NCBI GenBank assembly: GCA_000299095.1
Contig: CP003809.1
Location: 434,001-498,000, forward strand
Direction: 5' to 3'
Length of the DNA: 64,000 nucleotides
Source of the DNA: an alpha proteobacterium HIMB5
GTDB lineage: Bacteria; Pseudomonadota; Alphaproteobacteria; Pelagibacterales; Pelagibacteraceae
A model generated the notes under the pieces. It saw nothing but the letters and a program-made list of their open reading frames with translations. It did no database searches and was not told where the DNA came from. Position numbers and translations under genes: made by a program. Shown one piece after another: positions 32,884 to 41,605 of the stretch; within the stretch, counting starts at the first letter, position 1; every line of letters starts with the position of its first letter.

Positions 32884-34863
32884 ATGATTAAGTTAAATTA
32901 TAGACCAGAAATCGATGGATTGAGAGCAATATCTGTTATTGCTGTGATTACTTACCACTTAAAAATTGGATTTGATGAAATTAAAATTTTTTCAGGCGGG
33001 TTTATAGGAGTTGATATTTTTTTTGTAATATCTGGTTATTTAATAACCTTATTAATTTTAAAAGAAATTGAAGAGACTAATTCTTTTTCAATATTAGATT
33101 TTTACAAAAGGAGAGCAAAAAGAATTTTGCCTGCACTGTTTGGAATGATTTTAATATCAGTTTTATTTGCTTGGAATTATCTTACACCAAATTCTTTTAT
33201 TCAATATTCAAAATCAATTCTTGCTTCAATATTTTTTTTTTCAAATTATTTTTTTTATTTTGAAGGACTGGAATATAACAGTGATAGTAGTCTTTTAAAA
33301 CCATTACTACATACTTGGTCATTAGCTGTAGAAGAACAATTCTATATTTTTTTTCCAATTTTACTAATTTTTGTTTTGAAATATCTAAATAAAAATTTTT
33401 TTGGATTGTTCATAATCTTATTTATTTTTGGTTTATTTATATCTTTTTTTTCAACAACTCAGAATTCAGTATTTAGTTTTTTTTCAACTTTATCAAGAAT
33501 TTGGGAATTTACAGCAGGGTCGCTAATTGCCTATTTTGAATTAAATAATAAAAAACCAAAACTAATTAATAATAGCTATTCTTTTATATTAGGAATTATT
33601 TTAATTTTTTTATCTTTTTTATATTTTGATAATGGAACTATTCATCCCTCATTTTACACTTTACTTCCAGTTTTAGGTACAGTTCTTGTAATTGGATCTA
33701 CAGATGCAAATAGTTTATTAAAAAAAATGTTATCAAATTTCATTATGGTCAAAATTGGTTTGATTTCATATTCATTGTATTTATGGCACTTTCCTATTCT
33801 AGCATTTGCAAGGAATCGAGGTAAAAACTTAAGTGACTTTGACAAATTAGAGTTAGTTGGATTAACAGTAGTCTTAAGTATTTTATCTTATTTGATTATT
33901 GAAAAACCTTTTAGAAGAATAAAACAAAATTTTAATTTTTTTTCAATTTTAATTGTTTTACTGTCTAGTATATTCATAATTTTAAATTTTATTTCAAAAA
34001 AAACTAATGGTTTTGAAAATAGAATACATGTGTTCTTAAAGAATACTCAAAGAGTTTTGCTTGAAGATAATATGAAAGATAATAAAGGAAGATGTTTTGA
34101 TAGAACTAAAGATTTTTGTAATTATGATTTAAGCTCAAAAACTAACGTTTTCCTAATTGGTGACTCTCATATGGAAGTACTGAGCGAAAATCTTTACAAA
34201 AAAGTAGTTTCTAAGAAGCTTAATTACACAACAATGAACAGAGGAACGTGTATTTATTTACCAAATTTTAAAAAAATAAATAAAATTGATAAAAAAGAAA
34301 TAAAAAATTGTACTGAAGATAGTAAAAAACTAATTGATAACACTATTTATAGTAAGCCAGGTTCAATAGTAATTTTGGGTGGAAATTTGAGTAAACATTT
34401 TAACGAACAAGATCAAGACTGGAAATACGAAACCAGTTTAAAAATCAAACCACTGGAATCATATGTAAATTCTATTAAAAAAATGCTAGATAATGATTTG
34501 AAAGTAATCTTAGTTTATCCAATACCGGGACCAAAATTTCATGTAATCAAAAGATTAATGAACGATATACCTAAAACAACCTACAATGCCTCAAAATATT
34601 TAATTAACAATCCTTTAACATTTGATTTAAATGAACACTATAAGGAGAATGAAAAAATAATTAATTCTTTAGATAAATTATCTCACAAAAATCTGATTAA
34701 GGTTATCCCTGAAAAAAGATTATGTAATTTAGAAAAAAATATTTGCTATACACATGATGATAAAGATATTTTTTATTCAGATGGTCATCATTTAGCCCAA
34801 GCTGGAGTTAAAAAAATTGTTGAAGACATATCTTTAAGTATTGATATTTTTTTGAATGATTAG
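32884..34863 (+). CDS. OafA/YrhL-type acyltransferase with SGNH domain
   Basis: 659 residues. Residues about 1-370 form an acyltransferase-3 membrane domain with ten helices; the start YRPEIDGLRAISVIAVITYHL carries the family's catalytic His. After it comes a periplasmic SGNH esterase-like domain: FLIGDSHMEVLSENL (block I Ser), ILGGNLSKH and YSDGHHLAQAG (block V Asp and His). Such proteins acetylate O-antigen or other surface sugars. Lies 7 bases after copy B and fits surface polysaccharide decoration. Confidence 0.9.
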   Translation: MIKLNYRPEIDGLRAISVIAVITYHLKIGFDEIKIFSGGFIGVDIFFVISGYLITLLILKEIEETNSFSILDFYKRRAKRILPALFGMILISVLFAWNYLTPNSFIQYSKSILASIFFFSNYFFYFEGLEYNSDSSLLKPLLHTWSLAVEEQFYIFFPILLIFVLKYLNKNFFGLFIILFIFGLFISFFSTTQNSVFSFFSTLSRIWEFTAGSLIAYFELNNKKPKLINNSYSFILGIILIFLSFLYFDNGTIHPSFYTLLPVLGTVLVIGSTDANSLLKKMLSNFIMVKIGLISYSLYLWHFPILAFARNRGKNLSDFDKLELVGLTVVLSILSYLIIEKPFRRIKQNFNFFSILIVLLSSIFIILNFISKKTNGFENRIHVFLKNTQRVLLEDNMKDNKGRCFDRTKDFCNYDLSSKTNVFLIGDSHMEVLSENLYKKVVSKKLNYTTMNRGTCIYLPNFKKINKIDKKEIKNCTEDSKKLIDNTIYSKPGSIVILGGNLSKHFNEQDQDWKYETSLKIKPLESYVNSIKKMLDNDLKVILVYPIPGPKFHVIKRLMNDIPKTTYNASKYLINNPLTFDLNEHYKENEKIINSLDKLSHKNLIKVIPEKRLCNLEKNICYTHDDKDIFYSDGHHLAQAGVKKIVEDISLSIDIFLND

Positions 34864-34869
34864 TTTTTA

Positions 34870-36174
34870 ATGTTACTAAAAAATGATTATAATTGTTCTT
34901 GGATAAATGACCTAACCCCAAGACATAATGTCAATTCTCTATCTAATAATTTAAGCACTTATTGGCTTATTGTTGGTGCTGGTTTTACTGGACTTTCAGC
35001 AGCAAGAAAATTAGGTGAAATCTTTCCAAATGAAAAAATTATAATTATAGATGCTCAGCTAGCAGGAGAGGGAGCAAGTGGAAGAAATTCGGGTTATTTA
35101 GTTGATACAACTTTAAATGATGGTTTCACTTCTAATAAAGAGTTACAAAGTTATAAAAAAAAAGCGGATATATATAATTTAGGAATTAAAGCTGTCAAAA
35201 ATTTTATCAAAGAGTATCAAGTTGATTGTGATTGGAATGAGTGTGGAAAATTTTTTGCATCTTCAAGAAAAGAGGATCTAACTATATTAAATAATTTTTC
35301 AAATACTTTAGAAAAACTAGGATATGAGCATGATATTCTTAACAATAAACAATTAACCAATAGATTAGGAACAAATTTTTACAATGTAGGTTTGTATACC
35401 AAGGGTGGTATATTATTACATCCTGGAAAACTTGTAAGAGCAATGGTCGATACATTACCTAAAAATGTTGAATTATATGAAAATTCTGCATTGCTGGCAT
35501 GGTCTAAAGAAAAAGATTTTATAAATTGCAAAATTAAAAATAGTACCATCAAAACAAAAAATATAATTTTTGCAACTAATGGTTTTTTAAGATCACTAGG
35601 TATTAAAAAAAACTATAATTTTCCAATTACTCTTACAGCAAGTATGACAAGATCATTAACTGATAATGAATATGAAATTTTAGGAAAACCAAAAGAATGG
35701 GGCGTTCTTCCTGTCAGACCGATGGGTGCTACAATTAGAATGACAAATGACAGAAGAATATTAATTAGAAATACAGCAGAGTTGCATAATCCAATGAAAA
35801 TGCCTCAATCAATTTTGAGTCAAAGATCTTTAAAACAAAAACTTGGAATAAAAAAAAGATTTCCTCAACTTCCAGACGATATTATTCAATCTTCTTGGTC
35901 AGGAATAGTTTCAAGAACAAGAAATAGTTCTCAGATATTCGAAAGAATAGATAATAATATTTTTGTTAGTGGTTGTTATAATGGTTCTGGGATAGGTGTT
36001 GGAACATTATTTGGAGAACAAATTGCACTTAAAGCAGTTGGAGAAAACACTAAAGAAATTGAAACTATTGAATTAAGAAATAAACCAACATGGTTACCAC
36101 CTGAACCTTTTTTAAGCCTAGGTGTGAAAGCTAGACTATTCTATGAAAGAATTAGGGCAACATCAGAAGTTTAA
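34870..36174 (+). CDS. FAD-dependent amine/amino-acid oxidoreductase (DAO family)
   Basis: 434 residues. The dinucleotide motif LIVGAGFTGLSAARKLG lies unusually about 35 residues in, and the ligand loop IDAQLAGEGASGRNSGYLVD is typical of the PuuB-like DAO group. The C-terminal WSGIVSRTRNSSQIFERI and SGCYNGSGIGVGTLFGE hold the flavin ring. It could oxidise a polyamine derivative, sarcosine-like compound or amino acid. It follows oafA by 6 bases but looks functionally unrelated to surface sugars. Ends convergent with the hydratase gene (4-base overlap). Confidence 0.82.
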   Translation: MLLKNDYNCSWINDLTPRHNVNSLSNNLSTYWLIVGAGFTGLSAARKLGEIFPNEKIIIIDAQLAGEGASGRNSGYLVDTTLNDGFTSNKELQSYKKKADIYNLGIKAVKNFIKEYQVDCDWNECGKFFASSRKEDLTILNNFSNTLEKLGYEHDILNNKQLTNRLGTNFYNVGLYTKGGILLHPGKLVRAMVDTLPKNVELYENSALLAWSKEKDFINCKIKNSTIKTKNIIFATNGFLRSLGIKKNYNFPITLTASMTRSLTDNEYEILGKPKEWGVLPVRPMGATIRMTNDRRILIRNTAELHNPMKMPQSILSQRSLKQKLGIKKRFPQLPDDIIQSSWSGIVSRTRNSSQIFERIDNNIFVSGCYNGSGIGVGTLFGEQIALKAVGENTKEIETIELRNKPTWLPPEPFLSLGVKARLFYERIRATSEV

Positions 36175-36944
36175 TTTATGATTGTTTTAACTGAACCTAG
36201 TTTGTCTATTTTCCCTTTGTATAAACCTTTGCTCAAAATTGGCACAACTCCAACTGTTGATCCTGTAAAAACATAAAAGTTTTTATCTAAATTTATTTTA
36301 TCCTTTTTAAGCTTATTAAGAACAAATCTTAATGAGTTAAGTGGATTTATATAAACAGTATTAGTATTTCCATCTACTGATTGATTGATTTTTTTGTTTT
36401 GGATGTTGGTTTTTAAATTTTCAATATTAATTTTTTTATATTTAAGTTTTTTTCCAATTAAAAATTTAACATTCGCTCCAAAATCACTACACAAATCTCC
36501 AAATCCAGTTACACCTTTTTTTCTTTGTCTATAACCAATCACTTCAATGCATGGAGCCATATGAGAAATGTATTTTGAGATATTTTTCATTGTAATTTTA
36601 CCTTTAGATTTAAAAAATTCTTTTTTTACTAAGTAACAAACCTCAAGTTCTATGCCTAAAGTAGAAGTATTAATTTTAATTTTCTTTCCTGATTTATCAA
36701 AATTTTTCTTAAATATTGACGCATAAAAAGGCTCTTTTTCTCTAAATTTTTTCATTAAAGGAAAACCAGTGCCTGCAGCTTTAAAACCTATTATTGGATC
36801 TTTAACTTTACTCTCACATAATCTTCTAAATTTTTCTGCGTCTTTTAATTTTTTCGTAAATTTTATTGGCAAAGGTGCAATTATTTTATTCTTTATAAAA
36901 GCATTAACTAACTTGTCTGAAGTTTTTTCTATTAGTGTTTTCAT
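36171..36944 (-). CDS. 2-keto-4-pentenoate hydratase-like protein
   Basis: 257 residues related to MhpD and the fumarylacetoacetate hydrolase fold. Family marks are IGFKAAGTGFPLMKKF (about residues 51-66), the metal-binding Glu pair in LGIELEVCYLVKK, and the C-terminal FVFTGSTVGVVPI. It would add water to a 2-oxo-4-enoate. No other gene of a meta-cleavage pathway is present, so the true substrate is unclear. It follows the M23 peptidase gene by 10 bases on the same strand. Confidence 0.78.
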   Translation of the reverse strand: MKTLIEKTSDKLVNAFIKNKIIAPLPIKFTKKLKDAEKFRRLCESKVKDPIIGFKAAGTGFPLMKKFREKEPFYASIFKKNFDKSGKKIKINTSTLGIELEVCYLVKKEFFKSKGKITMKNISKYISHMAPCIEVIGYRQRKKGVTGFGDLCSDFGANVKFLIGKKLKYKKINIENLKTNIQNKKINQSVDGNTNTVYINPLNSLRFVLNKLKKDKINLDKNFYVFTGSTVGVVPILSKGLYKGKIDKLGSVKTIIN

Positions 36945-36954
36945 ATTTATTTTT

Positions 36955-37743
36955 TTAATTTATTACTGACATTGGATCAAGTCTTGTTTGGAACCAATTT
37001 ATTCTAAAATCTAAATGAGGACCTGTTGATCTTCCAGTTGATCCAACTGTTCCAATAATATCACCTTGATTAATTTTGTCGCCAACACTTACATTCAATG
37101 TTTCTAAATGAGAGTATATAGTTGAAATGCCATGACCATGATCCATGATAATAGTTCCACCGGTATAATATAAATCTGGTTCTGCCATCGTAACAATTCC
37201 AGATGCAGAAGATTTTATTTTTGTCCCTTTTTTTGCTGCAATATCAATACCATAATGAGGCCATTTAGGTTTTCCATTTAATATTCTTTGACTTCCATAA
37301 ACGCCACTAATTATTCCCTCAACCGGCATAATAAACTGATCTTTAAAAAATGTTAAATTTGAATTAATTGCCCTTGCTTCACCAATTTTATTATTTTCAG
37401 ATTTTATTCTTTTATAAACTGACTCTGGAGGGGTTACCTTATTTTCTGGCAAACCATCTATTCTTTGAATGTTATATTTTCTCTTAAAAACTTTTTTAAT
37501 TATCTTTTCTTTTTTTCCGTTTGAAATTTTTGTGATTAAAACATCATTTTTTCTATCTCTATCTAATCCAAAAACAAAAAAACCATCCTTTGAAACTTTA
37601 ACTTCTTTTTTTCCTACTATAATTTTAGAACCAGGCTCTGTTTTTCCTGTTATAAAGTGACCTTGAATAAATTTACCATTAAACTCAATTGAATATGAAG
37701 GAATAGTGTAAAATAAAAATATAATGAATAATATTTTTTTCAT
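36955..37743 (-). CDS. M23 family metallopeptidase (LytM-like)
   Basis: 262 residues with a signal peptide (about 1-18). The middle section has Ig-like beta strands with GDR/KND features, and the peptidase domain begins near residue 138. Zinc motifs: HYGID (His163, Asp167) and HLD at 243-245, where the usual motif is HxH. The third ligand position is therefore Asp rather than His. The GRSTGPHLDFRINWF-RLDP form is recognisable as an M23 variant. It would cut or regulate cutting of peptidoglycan in the periplasm. Its start abuts the SDR stop. Confidence 0.85.
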   Translation of the reverse strand: MKKILFIIFLFYTIPSYSIEFNGKFIQGHFITGKTEPGSKIIVGKKEVKVSKDGFFVFGLDRDRKNDVLITKISNGKKEKIIKKVFKRKYNIQRIDGLPENKVTPPESVYKRIKSENNKIGEARAINSNLTFFKDQFIMPVEGIISGVYGSQRILNGKPKWPHYGIDIAAKKGTKIKSSASGIVTMAEPDLYYTGGTIIMDHGHGISTIYSHLETLNVSVGDKINQGDIIGTVGSTGRSTGPHLDFRINWFQTRLDPMSVIN

Positions 37744-38523
37744 TTATTTTGCTGTCCATCCCCCATCTATAATTATTGAAGTTCCTGTAATCATTGATGC
37801 AGCGTCAGACGCTAAAAAAGTAATAGCAGTTGCAACATCACTTTCGGTTGCAATTCTCCCCAATGGGATATTTGATAATGCATATTTTTTGAAAGATTTA
37901 TTCGCTAAATATTTTTTTGCTCTAGGAGTTGCTACAAAAGTAGGGCAGACACTATTTACTCTAATGTTGGATGAAGCTAAGTCAATAGACATACCTTTAG
38001 TTAAACCTTCTAAACCAAATTTAGTCATACTATAAACTGTTCTGTTAGGTCCGCCAACCAATCCAAACATTGATGATGTATGAATAATACTTCCACCAAT
38101 TTTTTTTCTATTTCTCATTTTAAGCATCTTATCTGTACAGAGTTTAGCCATATTAAATGCTGATTTTGTATTAACATTTAATAATGTTTCTAATGATGAT
38201 TTTTTTACATTCAAGAAAGGTTCTGGAAGATTAGTTCCTGCATTATTGACTAAAATATCAACTCTATTTAATCCGTAAATAATTTTTTTGATTTTTTCAT
38301 AATCATTAACATCACAAGAAAATATCTTAATTTTTGTTTTTAATTTTTTTTTTAAAGTATTTAATTCACTTTGATTTCTTCCAATTGCTATAATGTTTGC
38401 ACCAACTTGATGTAATGCAATCGCTGTTGCTCTTCCAATTCCTTTTGTGGCACCAGTTACGACAGCTACTTTGTTTTTGAGATTGATATCTTTAAGAAAT
38501 TTACCCATTATTGTGCAGTCCAA
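37744..38523 (-). CDS. SDR family oxidoreductase (copy 1)
   Basis: 259-residue short-chain dehydrogenase. The nucleotide-binding motif TGATKGIGRA, NNAGTN, the catalytic Ser in IIHTSSMFG and YSMTKFG with Tyr and Lys are all present. The end GGWTAK is typical. It is a close paralogue of the next gene upstream, which it overlaps by 16 bases. The substrate is unknown. The pair may oxidise hydroxy acids or sugars in sequence or as a heteromer. Confidence 0.9.
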   Translation of the reverse strand: MDCTIMGKFLKDINLKNKVAVVTGATKGIGRATAIALHQVGANIIAIGRNQSELNTLKKKLKTKIKIFSCDVNDYEKIKKIIYGLNRVDILVNNAGTNLPEPFLNVKKSSLETLLNVNTKSAFNMAKLCTDKMLKMRNRKKIGGSIIHTSSMFGLVGGPNRTVYSMTKFGLEGLTKGMSIDLASSNIRVNSVCPTFVATPRAKKYLANKSFKKYALSNIPLGRIATESDVATAITFLASDAASMITGTSIIIDGGWTAK

Positions 38524-39272
38524 CCTCCATCAACCATTAAAGAAGTGCCTGTAATTGAATTAGAACTGTCTGCTGCCAAAAAAGCTACAGCGGTTGATAC
38601 ATCATTTTCTTGAGCCACTCTTCCAAGAGGAATATTTTTAATCATCTGCGCTTTAAATTTTTTGTCTTTAAAAAATGCTTTAACCATGGGTGTTTCTACA
38701 AAAGTAGGGCAAACACTATTCACTCTGATGTTATATTTTCCAAGCTCTAAAGCCATTCCTCTAGTTAAACCTTCTAGACCAAATTTAGTCATGTTATATA
38801 CACTTCTTATAGGTGCCCCAACTCTACCAAGTTGAGATGACATGTTTATTATTGATCCTCCGAATTTTTTTCTACTTTTTAATTGAACCATTTTTTTTGA
38901 ACAAAGTTGAGCAACATTAAATGCAGCTTTCATATTTAGTTCGACTAAATACTCCATATTTTCTTTTTTGATTTTAGTGAAATGCTCTGGTCTATTATTT
39001 CCAGCATTGTTAACTAAAATATCTAATTTATTTATCTTATTTAAAATATTTTTAAATTTATTTAAATCAGTTACATCGCACTCAAATTTTAAGCACGATC
39101 CTTTAGTTTTTTTTATTTCTTTTTCAACTTTGATCAAATCAGAAAGAGTTCTGCTGATAATTACTACTCTTGCTTCAGCTTCTGCTAATGCTATTGCACA
39201 AGCTTTACCAATACCTTTTCCAGCACCAGTAACCATTGCTGTTTTTCCTTTAAGATTAATTTTTTTAAACAT
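38508..39272 (-). CDS. SDR family oxidoreductase (copy 2)
   Basis: 254 residues. It contains TGAGKGIGKA, NNAGNNRPEHF, SSQLGRVG and YNMTKFG, the full SDR set. It shares long identical-looking stretches with copy 1 (for example the PTFVxTP region, NIPLGR, GGWTAQ), which points to tandem duplication. It overlaps terC by 8 bases upstream and copy 1 downstream by 16. Reaction unknown; the family reduces or oxidises alcohols and carbonyls with NAD(P). Confidence 0.9.
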   Translation of the reverse strand: MFKKINLKGKTAMVTGAGKGIGKACAIALAEAEARVVIISRTLSDLIKVEKEIKKTKGSCLKFECDVTDLNKFKNILNKINKLDILVNNAGNNRPEHFTKIKKENMEYLVELNMKAAFNVAQLCSKKMVQLKSRKKFGGSIINMSSQLGRVGAPIRSVYNMTKFGLEGLTRGMALELGKYNIRVNSVCPTFVETPMVKAFFKDKKFKAQMIKNIPLGRVAQENDVSTAVAFLAADSSNSITGTSLMVDGGWTAQ

Positions 39273-39861
39273 TAAATATTATTCTAATATCTGTATAGAT
39301 TAGTTGAACTGCAACAACTAAAATTGCAAATAAACCAGCCCAAGCAATCCATTTATATTTTTTAATCCAACCAGATATTAAATTTGCAGCCGTTGCCATT
39401 AAAACTATCGACAAAGCTAAACCAAAAATTAGTAAACCATAATGATCACCTGCAGCACCAGCCACACCCAAAACATTATCTAAACTCATTGTAAAATCTG
39501 CGAGTAAAACAGTCCAAATAGCTTTTAAAAAACTTGAGTTATCTACTTTAATATCTTCTTCTTGTTCTGCGCCTTTAATTACATCAACATAAAGTTTGTA
39601 AACTATATAAAGTAAAAGTAATCCTCCGATTAATCTTAATCCTGTTATTTGCAGTAAGTAAGCAGTTAAGAGAGTTAAGATAATTCTTAAAATTACAGCA
39701 CCACCTATACCCCAAAAAATTACTTTCTTTCTTTGATCTGGTGGAAATTTAGATGCAACCATTCCAATAATAATTGCATTATCTCCAGCTAAAACTAAAT
39801 CAATGAAGATAATTTGACTTAAAATTGCAATTTGCTCTGGTGAAAAAAATTCTGCTAACAT
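39265..39861 (-). CDS. TerC family membrane protein
   Basis: 198 residues, shorter than E. coli TerC and like YjbE-type members. Acidic metal-site motifs sit in helices: FIDLVLAGDNAIIIGMV and LADFTMSLDNVLGVAGA. Members move metal ions, notably manganese, and help exported metalloproteins. About six or seven helices are present. Its start overlaps the stop of the GMC gene by one base and its end overlaps SDR copy 2, so it belongs to that operon without an obvious catalytic link. Confidence 0.9.
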   Translation of the reverse strand: MLAEFFSPEQIAILSQIIFIDLVLAGDNAIIIGMVASKFPPDQRKKVIFWGIGGAVILRIILTLLTAYLLQITGLRLIGGLLLLYIVYKLYVDVIKGAEQEEDIKVDNSSFLKAIWTVLLADFTMSLDNVLGVAGAAGDHYGLLIFGLALSIVLMATAANLISGWIKKYKWIAWAGLFAILVVAVQLIYTDIRIIFNV

Positions 39862-41456
39862 TATTTACCTAGTATCATATCAGCACCTTTTTCTGCAATC
39901 ATTATAGTTGGTGCGTTTGTATTTCCAGATGTAATGTTTGGCATTATAGATGCATCAATTACTCTCAAATTTTCAACTCCATGAACTTTAAGTTGATTAT
40001 TAACAACAGAGTTTTCATCATTACCCATTTTGCACGTGCCAACTGGGTGGAAAATAGTTTGAGCAAAATGACTTGATGCTTTCACAAGCTCTTCATCGTC
40101 TTTTATATGTATTCCTGGTCTATGTTCCTCTGGCTCATATTGTTTAAATTCTTCAGTTTCCATTACAATTTTTCTTGCAAGCCTTAATCCATCTGCTGCA
40201 ACTTTTCTGTCATCATCTGTAGATAAGTAATTCATCTTTATTTTTGGATACTCTCTACTATCTTTACTTAAAATATTTATCTCACCTCTGCTTGTAGGTC
40301 TAATATTTGCAACGGTTGGAGTAAAAGCATCAAAATCATGAAGATCTGATGCACCAAGTTTATCCATACTTACTGGTTGAACATGAAACTGTAAATTTGG
40401 AGTAGCTCTTGAGCTATCACTTTTTGCAAAAGCACAAAGTTGACTGGCACCCATTGTCATTGGACCTTTTCTCAAAAACACATATTCCATTCCGATCATT
40501 AATTTACCAAAAATACTATTAATTTTTTTATTTAATGTTTTAATATTTTTAACTCTATAAACTGGCCTAAACATTAAATGATCTTGAAGATTTTTACCTA
40601 CACCTACCAAATCATTAATAACATCAATACCAAGCTGTTTTAATTTAGATGCCTCACCAATTCCTGAAACTTGTAATAATTGAGTTGAGCCAATAGATCC
40701 AGCACTTAGAATTATTTCTTTATTAGATTTTACATTGAATGATTTATTTTTTTTCCAATATGAAACACTTGTAGCTTTTTTTCCCTCAAAATTTATTTTT
40801 TCTACATGACAATTAGTTTCAATTTTTAAATTTTTTCTATGTTTAACAGGGTTCAAATACCCAACAGCCGTACTACATCTTAATCCATTTTTTTCAGTAA
40901 CCTGAAAGTACCCACAACCAAAATTGTCTCCAGTATTAAAATCTTTAACACTTGGTATACCAGCTTCTTTAGCAGCATTTCTGAATACATCTAAGATAGG
41001 AAGTTTAACTCTAATATCAGAGACTGACAAAGGTCCTCCAACACCGTGAAATTCATTTTTACCACGCTCTTGATTTTCTGCTTTAATAAAATAGGGTAGT
41101 ACATCATTCCAACCCCAGCCAGCGTTCCCTAATTGTCTCCAAACATTGTAGTCTTCTTCTTGACCTCTAATGTAAAGTAAACCATTTATTGATGAACTGC
41201 CGCCCAATGTTTTACCTCTAGGATAGGGAATAGAAACACCTTCCATTGTTTCATCAGGTTCTGTTTTGTAGCACCAATCTGTTTTGGGATTGTGCATGGT
41301 TTTATAATAACCAACAGGAATATGGATCCATGGGTATGTATCTTTTCCACCAGCTTCAATTAATAAAACTTTGTTATTTGGGTTTTCAGACAATCTGTTA
41401 GCAAGAACACATCCTGCTGATCCTGCTCCAAGAATGATATAGTCAAAAGTGTCCAT
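39861..41456 (-). CDS. GMC oxidoreductase (choline dehydrogenase-like)
   Basis: 531-residue FAD enzyme of the glucose-methanol-choline family. The FAD motif IILGAGSAGCVLANRLSEN and VLLIEAGG lie at residues 6-37. The GMC signature GKTLGGSSSINGLLYIRG and catalytic His-Pro in FHPVGTCKMG are present, with Asn in the C-terminal ITSGNTNAPTIM. It is full length for BetA-like proteins. No betB adjoins, so choline is not assured. It is the first gene of a minus-strand set and divergent from the TRAP operon (149 bases between), suggesting the imported compound is an alcohol substrate. Confidence 0.92.
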   Translation of the reverse strand: MDTFDYIILGAGSAGCVLANRLSENPNNKVLLIEAGGKDTYPWIHIPVGYYKTMHNPKTDWCYKTEPDETMEGVSIPYPRGKTLGGSSSINGLLYIRGQEEDYNVWRQLGNAGWGWNDVLPYFIKAENQERGKNEFHGVGGPLSVSDIRVKLPILDVFRNAAKEAGIPSVKDFNTGDNFGCGYFQVTEKNGLRCSTAVGYLNPVKHRKNLKIETNCHVEKINFEGKKATSVSYWKKNKSFNVKSNKEIILSAGSIGSTQLLQVSGIGEASKLKQLGIDVINDLVGVGKNLQDHLMFRPVYRVKNIKTLNKKINSIFGKLMIGMEYVFLRKGPMTMGASQLCAFAKSDSSRATPNLQFHVQPVSMDKLGASDLHDFDAFTPTVANIRPTSRGEINILSKDSREYPKIKMNYLSTDDDRKVAADGLRLARKIVMETEEFKQYEPEEHRPGIHIKDDEELVKASSHFAQTIFHPVGTCKMGNDENSVVNNQLKVHGVENLRVIDASIMPNITSGNTNAPTIMIAEKGADMILGK

Positions 41457-41555
41457 TGAACGAACACTTATAGTGATAAATAATTAAATTTCTACATTAG
41501 AATCTTTTTAATCTTTAGTTTGTGCTGATTTAACACTTGTAGTCTTAATCTATTT

Positions 41556-41579
41556 TTGAGAGGGTACCGACTTTATATA
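41556..41579 (+). promoter_or_regulatory. Candidate promoter of the TRAP operon
   Basis: A -35 box TTGAGA at 41556-41561 is followed by TATATA at 41574-41579, continuing TATAAA with a spacing of 12-16 depending on the exact hexamer. The dctP start at 41606 with an AGGGG ribosome-binding site follows 26 bases later. The spacing is not ideal, so the -35 assignment is tentative. Confidence 0.35.
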
Positions 41580-41605
41580 TAAAAACTTAAAGGGGAAAAA
41601 TAAAT

